From NCBI GenBank assembly GCA_002448395.1, contig DJXS01000056.1, positions 1-7,728 of the forward strand: DNA of 7,728 nucleotides, in the 5' to 3' direction. The stretch's first letter is position 1. The number at the start of each line of letters is the position of its first letter. A program made the translations under genes and the position numbers. Of this stretch, positions 1 through 6,939 are shown piece after piece. This DNA is from Lachnospiraceae bacterium UBA6998. GTDB taxonomy: Bacteria; Bacillota; Clostridia; Lachnospirales; Lachnospiraceae. The notes under the pieces are model-generated. The model worked only from the letters and a program-made list of their open reading frames with translations, was not told where the DNA came from and ran no database searches.

Positions 1-23
1 GGGTTCGAATCCCATGTCCTCCG
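1..23 (+). tRNA. 3' end of a tRNA, probably tRNA-Ser (partial)
   Basis: The window opens inside a tRNA T-arm. GGG, the loop TTCGAAT and CCC are visible; the 3' strand CCCAT would pair with ATGGG, of which only GGG is in the window. The next seven bases, GTCCTCC, form the 3' acceptor strand, followed by discriminator G23. No CCA is encoded (CTC follows), so it would be added after transcription. The acceptor implies a 5' start of GGAGGAC, which together with G73 fits tRNA-Ser best. The anticodon lies outside the window, so identity is an inference. A terminator follows at 31-62. Confidence 0.8.
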
Positions 24-30
24 CTCACAT

Positions 31-62
31 ACCTGCTGTTTGTAAACGACAGCAGGTTTTTT
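31..62 (+). terminator. Rho-independent terminator of the tRNA
   Basis: A perfect 9-bp stem, ACCTGCTGT (31-39) and ACAGCAGGT (49-57), encloses a 9-nt loop and runs directly into six Ts (57-62). It sits 8 nt after the tRNA end and before the pfkA promoter, so it separates the tRNA transcript from pfkA. Confidence 0.93.
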
Positions 63-84
63 GTTGCCTTTAGCGGCAGGTGTC

Positions 85-113
85 TTGTTACGTTTATGGA
101 TTAAGTGTATAAT
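85..113 (+). promoter_or_regulatory. Housekeeping sigma-A type promoter for pfkA
   Basis: A -35 box TTGTTA (85-90) and a perfect -10 box TATAAT (108-113) are separated by exactly 17 bp. Transcription should start near 120, giving pfkA a leader of about 135 nt. The promoter lies just after the tRNA terminator, so pfkA is probably transcribed on its own. Confidence 0.88.
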
Positions 114-119
114 CAGAGT

Positions 120-255
120 GTGTCAAAACACAGATTAATTGTGGATTTCTGCCAAAACAGAAGGCGGAATCCGCGCTTTAAGCCTTGTGCAGTGACCGGA
201 AGAGGGAATCCGGTATGAGTTTTATAAATCATAAATGATCAAGGAGGAGCAGGAG
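120..255 (+). promoter_or_regulatory. Structured 5' leader of pfkA
   Basis: The untranslated leader can fold into several small hairpins. TTCTG (147-151) pairs with CAGAA (158-162). GCGG (164-167) pairs with CCGC (171-174), or alternatively AAGGC (161-165) with GCCTT (182-186); these two options are compatible as a nested stem. ACCGGA (195-200) pairs with TCCGGT (209-214). I do not recognise a known riboswitch core and see no U-tract, so an attenuator is not supported. The leader ends in a strong ribosome site, AAGGAGG (241-247). Confidence 0.4.
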
Positions 256-1332
256 ATGTTGAGAATCGGTTTTTTGACAAGCGGCGGTGACTGCCAGGCA
301 CTCAATGCCGCGATGCGCGGCGTATTCAAATGCATCGTCAACAATGCCAAGGAACCTGTTGAGTTCTATGGATTTGAAGACGGCTACAAGGGACTGATCT
401 ACGGTAAGTTCCGCATTCTGACAGGAAGTGATTTCAAGGGTATTCTGACAAGGGGCGGCACGATCCTCGGAACAAGCCGTGTTCCTTTCAAGACGATCCG
501 CGAGCCCGATGAGAACGGAATCGACAAGGTAGCAGCGATGAAGCAGACTTATCACAAACTGCAGCTGGACTGCCTGGTCATGGGCGGCGGCAACGGCTCT
601 CACAAGACTGCCAACCTGCTCAGCGAAGAGGGGCTCAATGTTATAACGCTCCCCAAGACGATCGACAACGATCTGTGGGGAACTGACATGACCTTCGGCT
701 TCCAGAGCGCGGTGGATATCGCCACCAAGTGCATCGATGACATCCACACGACAGCGAGCTCCCACGGCCGCGTCTTTATCGTTGAGATCATGGGACACAA
801 GGTCGGATGGCTTCCTCTCAACGCAGGTATCGCGGGCGGCGCGGACATCATCCTGATTCCTGAGATCCCCTACGACATCAACAAGGTAGTTGAGGCGATC
901 GAGGAAAGAGACAAGGGCGGCAGCCGCTTCACGATCATCGTTGTCGCGGAAGGCGCGATCTCCAAAGAAGACGCCAAGCTCTCCAAGAAAGAATATAAGA
1001 AGAAACTCGCTAATTACAAATATCCTTCCGTCTCCTATGAGATCGCTGACGCGATCACAAAGGCAACGGGCCGCGAAGTCCGCGTTACTGTTCCCGGACA
1101 CACACAGCGCGGCGGCGCTCCGGATCCCTACGATCGCGTATTCGCGACCAGGATCGGCGCGGAGGCGGGCAAGCTGATCCTCAAGAAGGAATTCGGCTTC
1201 ATGGTCGGTTACAAGAACCGCGAGCTGGTCAAGGTTCCGCTCGCAGAGGTGGCCGGCAAGCTCAAGACAGTAGATCCCAAGGCCAGCATCATCAAAGAGG
1301 CGAAGCTTGTGGGTATCAGTTTCGGCGACTGA
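256..1332 (+). CDS. pfkA: 6-phosphofructokinase, GGNGS/PKTIDND variant
   Basis: Phosphorylates fructose 6-phosphate to fructose 1,6-bisphosphate in cytoplasmic glycolysis. The 358-residue product has the family landmarks in order: N-terminal LTSGGDCQALNAA (7-19), phosphoryl-donor loop GGNGS (111-115), PKTIDND (133-139) with the catalytic base D137, MGHKVGW (179-185), AEG (231-233) and PGHTQRGG (280-287) for sugar phosphate binding. By alignment to the E. coli enzyme, N113 stands at D103, G114 at G104 and K134 at G124. Lysine at that last site is typical of pyrophosphate-using or mixed-donor enzymes, whereas glycine at 104 is typical of ATP users, so the donor cannot be settled from sequence. 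An upstream in-frame ATG at 235 exists, but AAGGAGG at 241-247 lies 8 nt before the ATG at 256, and the product then begins MLRIGFLTSGGD as expected. Transcribed from 85-113 and ended by 1382-1420. Confidence 0.95.
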   Translation: MLRIGFLTSGGDCQALNAAMRGVFKCIVNNAKEPVEFYGFEDGYKGLIYGKFRILTGSDFKGILTRGGTILGTSRVPFKTIREPDENGIDKVAAMKQTYHKLQLDCLVMGGGNGSHKTANLLSEEGLNVITLPKTIDNDLWGTDMTFGFQSAVDIATKCIDDIHTTASSHGRVFIVEIMGHKVGWLPLNAGIAGGADIILIPEIPYDINKVVEAIEERDKGGSRFTIIVVAEGAISKEDAKLSKKEYKKKLANYKYPSVSYEIADAITKATGREVRVTVPGHTQRGGAPDPYDRVFATRIGAEAGKLILKKEFGFMVGYKNRELVKVPLAEVAGKLKTVDPKASIIKEAKLVGISFGD

Positions 1333-1381
1333 TATATTGATACGGAATCACTTCTTTAAGTCAAAATAGAGCATTTGGGAG

Positions 1382-1420
1382 AGGTGTACCGTTATTTGCG
1401 GTGCACCTTTCCTTCGTTTT
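1382..1420 (+). terminator. Probable terminator of pfkA
   Basis: AGGTGTACCG (1382-1391) and CGGTGCACCT (1399-1408) form a 10-bp stem with one G-U pair and a 7-nt loop. The tail TTTCCTTCGTTTT is T-rich but interrupted, so termination may be incomplete. It lies 50 nt after the pfkA stop and before the dnaX leader. Confidence 0.75.
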
Positions 1421-1423
1421 AGT

Positions 1424-1429
1424 TATAAT
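1424..1429 (+). promoter_or_regulatory. Candidate -10 box for the dnaX operon
   Basis: A perfect TATAAT lies just after the pfkA terminator and 52 nt before the dnaX start. No good -35 box stands 16-18 bp upstream; the nearest, TTGCGG at 1396-1401, is 22 bp away and inside the terminator hairpin. The promoter may be weak or activator-dependent. A copy of the motif found in the 3' array (AAGCCTGAA, 1441-1449) lies in the expected initial transcribed region. Confidence 0.45.
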
Positions 1430-1481
1430 AGGTAGTAATTAAGCCTGAAGCAGCGGCACTATAGACAAGGAAGGACCATAA

Positions 1482-3149
1482 ATGGCAGATCAGCACTATC
1501 TGGCACTATATAGAAAATACAGACCGCACACGTTCGAGGATGTGAGGGGCAGGGAGGTCATTGTCAGGACTCTCAAGAACCAGATCGTATCCGGAAGGAT
1601 CGCGCACAGCTATCTCTTCTGTGGAACCAGGGGCACGGGCAAGACGACGATCGCGAAGATTTTCGCCAAGGCCGTGAACTGCGAGAACCCGCAGGACGGC
1701 AGTCCCTGCTGTGAGTGCCCTTCCTGCAGAGCGATCGGAGCGGACGCGAGCCTTAATGTGGTGGAAATGGACGCGGCATCCAACAACGGCGTCGATGATA
1801 TCAGAAACATCATCGACCAGGTGGCCTATTCCCCCACCCAGGGCAGATACCGCGTCTACATCATCGACGAGGTCCACATGCTCTCTACGGCGGCCTTCAA
1901 CGCTCTGCTCAAGACGCTGGAGGAGCCTCCGTCCTATGCGATCTTTATCCTTGCGACGACGGAGCCCAATAAGCTGCCGATCACTATTTTGTCACGATGC
2001 CAGAGGTACGACTACGGAAGGCTCTCCACGGAGACGATCGAGGGGAGACTTCGGGAAGTCTCGGAAGCGGAAGAGCTGCAGGTGGAGGACAAGGCGCTGC
2101 GCTACATCGCAGGAGCCGCTGACGGCTCCATGCGGGACGGACTCAGCCTCCTGGATCAGTGCAATGCTTTCAACTACGGAAATGAGATCCTCACTTACGA
2201 GAAGACGCTGGAGATCCTGGGCGCGGTGGACACCAGAGTGTTCAGCAAATTATACAACCACATTCACGAGGGAAATACGGCGGACGCTTTGAAGGTTCTC
2301 GAGGATGTGCTGATGCAGGGGCGGGAAATGATGCAGTTCGTGGCGGATTTCCTGTGGTACCTCAGAAACCTCATGCTACTGTGCGCCTCCGAGAGCACGA
2401 AAGATTCTCTGGACATCTCCGCGGACAACCTGGCGCAGATGATCGAAGACGCCAGGAAATCAGAGCTTTCCGAGATCATGAGAGAGATCAGGATCTTCTC
2501 CTCCCTCGTCGAACAGATCCGCTACAGCGCCAGCAGAAGGATCCTGACGGAAATGGCCATCATCAGAGCGGCCAGAGGCAGGATGGGAGGCGCCGATACC
2601 GGCGCGGAGGATCAGCTGGATACTCTAAGGAACAGGATCCGTGAACTTGAGCAGAGACTCCTCGATGATGAGAAGAAGATCGCGGAGAGGCCTGCGGGCA
2701 GCGGATGGGGAGCAGCCGGGTCAGACGAGGGACAGGCTCCGGGCGCAGGACAGCAGCAGGCTGCAGCCGCAGGGAATCCTGGCGTGCAGGCGAAACCTGC
2801 CGTGAAGAAACAGTATCCCAAAGCGGTCCCCGAGGACGTCGCGGATATCGTGCGCAATTGGACAAAATATATCTCACAGCTTCCGCCCGGAATGACAAGA
2901 GTCTCGCTCCTTAGCGCGAAGCACAGCGTGGGAGACCAGGGACAGCTGGTAATCGTGTTCAGCAATTATGTGACGGCTGACCACTTTATCCACGACGAGG
3001 GATACAGGAACAGACTTCGGTATTTCCTTAGACAGTGTTCGGGAAAGGATGTTGAAATAGAGTACAAGGCACTTGACAAGGGTCAGAAATTCACGGACAA
3101 TTACGTTGATTTATCCGATATTGTCAAGATGAAGATCGAGGAGGAATAG
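1482..3149 (+). CDS. dnaX: DNA polymerase III subunit gamma/tau
   Basis: Clamp-loader ATPase subunit that loads the beta sliding clamp and organises the replicative polymerase. The 555-residue protein starts MADQHYLALYRKYRP, a classic DnaX N-terminus. Visible parts are Walker A GTRGTGKTT (48-56), a four-cysteine zinc module (C67, C76, C79, C82, with an extra C77), Walker B with DEVH (129-132), sensor 1 plus the SRC motif (171-173, arginine finger R172), and sensor 2 GSMRDG (215-220). A collar domain spans roughly 243-370. A charged, probably coiled stretch (376-402) and a low-complexity Ala/Gly/Gln linker (403-445) lead to a tau-like C-terminal domain (448-555). I see no A-rich slippery heptamer like that of E. 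coli, so a frameshifted short form is not evident. The ribosome site AAGGAAGG (1467-1474) supports this start. ybaB follows after 3 nt. Confidence 0.97.
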   Translation: MADQHYLALYRKYRPHTFEDVRGREVIVRTLKNQIVSGRIAHSYLFCGTRGTGKTTIAKIFAKAVNCENPQDGSPCCECPSCRAIGADASLNVVEMDAASNNGVDDIRNIIDQVAYSPTQGRYRVYIIDEVHMLSTAAFNALLKTLEEPPSYAIFILATTEPNKLPITILSRCQRYDYGRLSTETIEGRLREVSEAEELQVEDKALRYIAGAADGSMRDGLSLLDQCNAFNYGNEILTYEKTLEILGAVDTRVFSKLYNHIHEGNTADALKVLEDVLMQGREMMQFVADFLWYLRNLMLLCASESTKDSLDISADNLAQMIEDARKSELSEIMREIRIFSSLVEQIRYSASRRILTEMAIIRAARGRMGGADTGAEDQLDTLRNRIRELEQRLLDDEKKIAERPAGSGWGAAGSDEGQAPGAGQQQAAAAGNPGVQAKPAVKKQYPKAVPEDVADIVRNWTKYISQLPPGMTRVSLLSAKHSVGDQGQLVIVFSNYVTADHFIHDEGYRNRLRYFLRQCSGKDVEIEYKALDKGQKFTDNYVDLSDIVKMKIEEE

Positions 3150-3152
3150 AAG

Positions 3153-3476
3153 ATGGCAAGAAGAGGCGGTTTTCCCGGCGGCATGCCCGGTAATATGAAT
3201 AATCTGATGAAACAGGCGCAAAGAATGCAGCGCCAGATGGAAGAGAACAAGAGAGCCCTTGAGGAGAAGGAATTCACGGCATCTGCAGGCGGCGGAGCTG
3301 TTGAAGTAGTCATAAACGGCAAGAAAGAGCTGAAATCTCTGACGATCTCTCCGGACGCAGTGGATCCCGACGATGTTGAGATGCTGCAGGACATGATCAT
3401 CGCCGCTATGGGCGAAGCTACGAAACAGGTAGATGCGGAGAGCGAGAAGCTTTTCGGCGGCATGGGTGGTTTTTAA
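3153..3476 (+). CDS. ybaB: YbaB/EbfC nucleoid-associated protein
   Basis: Small homodimeric DNA-binding protein that coats the nucleoid; in many bacteria its gene sits between dnaX and recR, as here. The 107-residue product has a Gly/Met-rich N-terminus (4-14), a long charged helix (about 16-40, NLMKQAQRMQRQMEENKRAL), the family core with AGGGAVEVVINGKKEL (45-60) and SLTISPDAVDPDD (62-74), a second helix (75-100), and a Gly/Met-rich tail FGGMGGF. Length matches the family. The ribosome site AGGAGG (3139-3144) lies within the last codons of dnaX, 8 nt before the ATG, so translation is probably coupled to dnaX. The exact cellular role of this family is still debated. Confidence 0.95.
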   Translation: MARRGGFPGGMPGNMNNLMKQAQRMQRQMEENKRALEEKEFTASAGGGAVEVVINGKKELKSLTISPDAVDPDDVEMLQDMIIAAMGEATKQVDAESEKLFGGMGGF

Positions 3477-3479
3477 CAC

Positions 3480-4079
3480 GTGGAACTCTACAGTGGATAT
3501 ATCAATAAATTAATCGATGAGCTGGCGGCGCTGCCCGGAATTGGAAACAAATCGGCACAGCGCCTCGCTTTTTATATTATCGGAATGTCTCCCCAGAGGG
3601 TGAAGCACCTTGCGGATACGATCGTAAACGCCAAGGAGCATGTGACCTACTGCAAGGTGTGCCAGAACCTGACTGACGAAGAGGTGTGCCCGATCTGCGG
3701 AAACGCGAATAGAGATCACAGTACCATCATGGTGGTGGAGAACTCCAGAGACCTGGCCGCTTACGAGAAGACGGGCAAGTACAAGGGCGTCTATCATGTC
3801 CTTCACGGCGCGATCTCCCCTATGCTCGGGATCGGTCCGGGCGACATCAAGCTCAAGGAACTGATCAAGCGGCTGGGGGAAGAAGAGGTGTCCGAAGTGA
3901 TCATTGCCACGAATTCGAGTCTTGAGGGAGAGACGACGGCGATGTATGTCAGCAAACTGATCAAGCCCACCGGGATCAAGGTGACGCGCATTGCCAGCGG
4001 CGTGCCTGTCGGAGGCGACCTGGAATATATCGACGAGGTCACTTTGCTCAGGGCGCTGGAAGGAAGAACGGAACTGTAA
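3480..4079 (+). CDS. recR: Recombination mediator protein RecR
   Basis: Acts with RecO and RecF to load RecA on single-stranded DNA at gaps during recombinational repair. The 199-residue product has an N-terminal helix-hairpin-helix region ([14 protein letters not shown], 18-31), a four-cysteine zinc finger (C58, C61, C70, C73), a Toprim domain from about 80 to 175 (acidic E87 in VVENSRD, then [14 protein letters not shown] at 143-156), and the C-terminal [16 protein letters not shown] (174-189). Length is standard. The start is a GTG at 3480: a stop codon (the ybaB TAA) lies only two codons upstream in the same frame, and the next ATG would remove the HhH region. There is no strong ribosome site (only GGGTGGT within the ybaB end), so translation most likely depends on coupling to ybaB, 3 nt upstream. 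Confidence 0.97.
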   Translation: MELYSGYINKLIDELAALPGIGNKSAQRLAFYIIGMSPQRVKHLADTIVNAKEHVTYCKVCQNLTDEEVCPICGNANRDHSTIMVVENSRDLAAYEKTGKYKGVYHVLHGAISPMLGIGPGDIKLKELIKRLGEEEVSEVIIATNSSLEGETTAMYVSKLIKPTGIKVTRIASGVPVGGDLEYIDEVTLLRALEGRTEL

Positions 4080-4107
4080 TACCGTGTATTAATAAGGAGG
4101 TTTGGGG

Positions 4108-5151
4108 ATGAGTGTTGTAAAGGAATATTTTGGCAGACTCGCGGACGGAAGGGAAGTCTCTCTGTATAAGATCCGCACGGACCGTCTGTATGCGGAAGTC
4201 TCTGACCTGGGCGCGGTGCTTGTACGTCTTGAGACGCCCGACAGAGACGGGAACATGAAGGACATCGTTCTCGGGTACGAGGATGTAGAGCACTATCTTG
4301 AGAATCCAAGCTGCTTCGGAGCGGTCGTGGGACCCAGCGCCAACAGGATCGCCGGTGCCTCCTTTGTCATCGACGGCGTAGAGTATCATCTGCCCGCGAA
4401 TGAGAGAGGCAACAATCTTCACTCGGACAAGATGTTCTATAAGAGATTGTTTGACGCCGAAACCGGGGAGAACAGCGTGACCTTCAGGATCAGCCTTCCC
4501 GACGGCGACGCGGGATTCCCGGGCAACAGAGATTTCAGCGTTACGTACACGCTGACGGATGAGGACCTCAGGATCGACTATGAGGCGGTTTCTGATAAGA
4601 AGACAGTCATCAACCTGACCAATCACTCCTATTTCAACCTCGCAGGCGAAGACAGTGGTAAGGTTGTCGATCAGTACCTCAAACTGAACAGCAGATTCAC
4701 CACAAAGGTGAGATCCGATCTGGTCCCTACCGGAGAACTTGTATCCGTAGAGGGAACTCCTTTCGACTTCAGGGAAAGCAAGCTGATCGGAAAGGATATC
4801 GATTCCGACAACGAGCAGATGGTATTCGGCGGCGGTTATGACCACAACTTCGTGATCGACGGTTATATGGGAGACGGCATTCTCCTTGCAGCAGGTGAAG
4901 TATACGATCCCGCCAGCGGGCGCGTCATGGAAGTCCTGACGACAGTGCCCGGCATCCAGTTCTATACCGCAAACGGCATGGTGGCAGAGGGCGGCAAGAA
5001 AGGCCGCACATACGGCCCCAGATCAGCGTATGCGCTCGAGACCCAGTTCTTCCCTGACAACGTGCATCACGACAACTTCCCGAAGGCGATCTTCGGCCCT
5101 GGCAGGGACTATGTGCAGACAACCGTCTACCGCTTCCCTGCTTGCAGGTAA
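4108..5151 (+). CDS. galM: Aldose 1-epimerase (mutarotase)
   Basis: Interconverts the alpha and beta anomers of galactose, glucose and related aldoses in the cytoplasm, feeding the Leloir pathway. The 347-residue product matches the family in length and motifs: VGPSANRIAG (74-83), NNLHS with H105, LTNHSYFNLAG (170-180) with H173, YDHNF with D245, PGIQFYTAN (281-289) and LETQFFPD (310-317) with E311. By alignment to the Lactococcus enzyme, H105, H173, D245 and E311 are the substrate and catalytic residues, with H173 the likely acid and E311 the base, so the enzyme should be active. The ATG at 4108 is preceded by AAGGAGG (4094-4100) at 7 nt; an in-frame TTG at 4102 is too close to that site. 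It follows recR by 28 nt without a terminator, an unusual partner for a replication and repair cluster. Other epimerases of the same fold are possible. Confidence 0.92.
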   Translation: MSVVKEYFGRLADGREVSLYKIRTDRLYAEVSDLGAVLVRLETPDRDGNMKDIVLGYEDVEHYLENPSCFGAVVGPSANRIAGASFVIDGVEYHLPANERGNNLHSDKMFYKRLFDAETGENSVTFRISLPDGDAGFPGNRDFSVTYTLTDEDLRIDYEAVSDKKTVINLTNHSYFNLAGEDSGKVVDQYLKLNSRFTTKVRSDLVPTGELVSVEGTPFDFRESKLIGKDIDSDNEQMVFGGGYDHNFVIDGYMGDGILLAAGEVYDPASGRVMEVLTTVPGIQFYTANGMVAEGGKKGRTYGPRSAYALETQFFPDNVHHDNFPKAIFGPGRDYVQTTVYRFPACR

Positions 5152-5162
5152 TTGAGGGATAA

Positions 5163-6515
5163 ATGGCTAAAGTTGAACAGTTTCCGGTTCAGTCCGGAGA
5201 GAACGGAATAACAGAAAACATTAAAGATCAGAAGACCCGCGAGTTTTTCGATGCCGGCAGAAAGCAGGGAAATACTCCCATGCCTGACGACAGTCTCCTG
5301 ATGGGCAGCAGTACGGGGCAGGATTCTGCCCGGGAACCGGCAGGCAGAGGAGCGGAGAAAGATAATAATCCTACCTACAAAGATCAGATTAAAAAGCACA
5401 GGGAGCGGATCCGGATATACCGTATCTTCGGCGCGCTGATCGCCGTGATCGCGGTCCTGCTGACAGTGCTCTATTTCACGACCAGGCGCTTCAACCGCGC
5501 CGAGATCGTGAAGGTCAGGGATTTTCCCGCGGAAGAAGGAGCCGTCTGTGTGAATTTTGACGGCCATGTGCTGCAATACGGTCCTAATGGCGCCACGTGC
5601 GCAGATACGAACGGCCGCGCGAGGTGGAGCATCACGTACGAGATGGACCAGCCGATCGTGAGCATGAGCGGAGATAAGGCTGCCATCGCTGACTACGGCG
5701 GAACGTCCATTTACGTGATGAGCGCGAAGAAGCAGCTCTATACAGTAAACACCAGTATACCCATCCACAAGATAAGCGTGTCGGAATGCGGCGAAGTGGC
5801 GGCGATCCTCAATGACAGCAGCAAGAGCTGGATCAGGCTTTACTCGAATGAGGGCAAGGAGATCGCGTATTTCATCCGCTCAATGGAGGAGAACGGATTC
5901 CCTATGGATGTGGCGGTATCTCCGGACGGCGAGAAAGTATGCGTTTCAAGCCTTCTGATGAAAGACGACTCGGTGATCTCCAACCTGAGCTTCTATAATT
6001 TCGGAAAAGCGGGGAAGAACTACGACCAGCATATGGTGGGATACTTTGAATACACCAACGAAGTGTTTCCCTATGTCCGGTTTATGGGCAATAAAGCATG
6101 CGCGGCTGCGTCCGATTCGCGTCTGGTTGTCTTTGACACAAGCGGGACCGAACCCCAGAACAGCTTCAACAACATGCTGACAGAGAATCTCCAGGGAATA
6201 TTCGCGAGCAAAGACCGCATCGGCCTTCTGTTCACGGATCTGACCAGAGAGAACCTCTACCACCTTGATCTTTTCGGCCGCGATGGCAAAAAAGAGGGCA
6301 GCGTCGGTTTCACCATGGTGTATGGCGACATTCAGATCAAGGGAAACAATGTATATATCAACAACGAGCGCTCGATGCAGATCTACACAGTGAATGGAAG
6401 GGAAATCTTTAACGGCGGGTTTGACAGGGCAGTGAAAGTCCTGATCCCCACTTCCGGGCTGAGCAGTCTGGCAGCAGTCTCGGAAAATGAGATCGACAAG
6501 ATCAAACTTCGGTAA
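5163..6515 (+). CDS. DUF5711-like membrane-anchored protein
   Basis: Function unknown. The 450-residue product begins with about 72 polar, probably disordered residues, then a basic stretch (73-85, rich in K and R), then one hydrophobic segment (about 87-106, RIFGALIAVIAVLLTVLYF). The positive-inside rule puts the N-terminus in the cytoplasm and the remaining roughly 340 residues outside. The outer part has short repeated beta-rich blocks such as NFDGHVLQYGPNG (131-143), ARWSITYEM (153-161), AVSPDGEKV (251-259) and SFYNFG (276-281), which resemble a WD40-like beta-propeller and the DUF5711 family of Lachnospiraceae as I remember it. The family name is from memory, not a search. A short ribosome site (GAGGG, 5154-5158) precedes the ATG. 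It lies 11 nt after galM and 12 nt before the CvpA-like gene, suggesting a shared envelope role with the latter. Confidence 0.8.
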   Translation: MAKVEQFPVQSGENGITENIKDQKTREFFDAGRKQGNTPMPDDSLLMGSSTGQDSAREPAGRGAEKDNNPTYKDQIKKHRERIRIYRIFGALIAVIAVLLTVLYFTTRRFNRAEIVKVRDFPAEEGAVCVNFDGHVLQYGPNGATCADTNGRARWSITYEMDQPIVSMSGDKAAIADYGGTSIYVMSAKKQLYTVNTSIPIHKISVSECGEVAAILNDSSKSWIRLYSNEGKEIAYFIRSMEENGFPMDVAVSPDGEKVCVSSLLMKDDSVISNLSFYNFGKAGKNYDQHMVGYFEYTNEVFPYVRFMGNKACAAASDSRLVVFDTSGTEPQNSFNNMLTENLQGIFASKDRIGLLFTDLTRENLYHLDLFGRDGKKEGSVGFTMVYGDIQIKGNNVYINNERSMQIYTVNGREIFNGGFDRAVKVLIPTSGLSSLAAVSENEIDKIKLR

Positions 6516-6527
6516 AGGAGCAGTTTA

Positions 6528-6917
6528 ATGGGCAGCACTTTCTGGATACTTATAGTAATAGGTGCACTGGTCTGGGGATATTGTATTAAAAAGGGGTCGG
6601 AGAACGGACTGGTCCAGTCGCTCAATACAGTCCTTACGCTGGTCTGCGCCGCTATGTGCTACAACCTTGCCGCGGGACTTGCCGCCAACTACTCGTCAGG
6701 CGACGTCTCATCGGTGCTTACGGGCGTACTGCTCATGGTCGTAGTAGTGTGCGCCTTTGGCCTCTTTCACCTGCTCTTTTCCTCGATCCATATTTTCTCC
6801 AGACTCCCCGTGATCAGAGTCGTGGACAACATACTCGGTGTCTTCGGCGGCTTCATCGAAGGAGCTGTGATCCTGTACCTGGCGGATTCCATTCTCCGGT
6901 ACTTTGTGATGGTGTGA
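6528..6917 (+). CDS. Short CvpA-family-like integral membrane protein
   Basis: The 129-residue product is almost entirely membrane segments: about 4-20, 27-50, 60-85 and 100-126. The last part, SRLPVIRVVDNILGVFGGFIEGAVI (91-115), fits the CvpA pattern of a loop followed by an asparagine and a glycine-rich helix. E. coli CvpA is about 160 residues, so this copy is short but looks complete. CvpA is needed for colicin V production in E. coli and has been linked to envelope tolerance; its molecular function is unknown, and colicin export should not be assumed here. The ribosome site AAAGGAG (6514-6520) overlaps the stop of the preceding gene and lies 7 nt before the ATG. It is the last gene of the cluster; a GC-rich hairpin and the repeat array follow. 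Confidence 0.75.
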   Translation: MGSTFWILIVIGALVWGYCIKKGSENGLVQSLNTVLTLVCAAMCYNLAAGLAANYSSGDVSSVLTGVLLMVVVVCAFGLFHLLFSSIHIFSRLPVIRVVDNILGVFGGFIEGAVILYLADSILRYFVMV

Positions 6918-6919
6918 GT

Positions 6920-6933
6920 GCCCGGTGCCGGGC
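6920..6933 (+). other. GC-rich hairpin just after the operon's last stop
   Basis: GCCCG (6920-6924) and CGGGC (6929-6933) form a 5-bp stem with loop GTGC, two bases after the stop codon of the CvpA-like gene. The next bases, TAAAATAAGC, contain no T-run, so it is not a standard intrinsic terminator. It may stabilise the mRNA 3' end. Confidence 0.4.
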
Positions 6934-6939
6934 TAAAAT

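Noticed and set aside
1..62. tRNA 3' end as an attachment site for an integrated element
   Set aside because: No second copy of the tRNA end, no integrase and no foreign-looking genes are seen; pfkA and its own promoter follow directly.
229..1101. Minus-strand ORF of 290 codons opposite pfkA
   Set aside because: It is a mirror of a strongly conserved pfkA coding region. Its product has no family features; long antisense openings are common opposite GC-rich genes.
1333..1481. SRP (4.5S/scRNA) gene upstream of dnaX, as in some Firmicutes
   Set aside because: The conserved SRP apical loop (GGAAGCAG-type) is absent; the gap holds a terminator, a -10 box and a ribosome site only.
1482..3149. Programmed frameshift producing a short gamma form of DnaX
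   Set aside because: No A-rich slippery heptamer or following hairpin was seen near the end of the ATPase/collar region; the gene reads as one full-length frame.
4048..4845. Minus-strand ORF of 265 codons opposite galM
   Set aside because: The + strand carries a full mutarotase with all catalytic residues; the antisense product has no motif or ribosome site.
6528..6917. Bacteriocin export function for the CvpA-like gene
   Set aside because: No bacteriocin precursor, immunity or transporter gene is nearby; the family is widespread outside bacteriocin loci.
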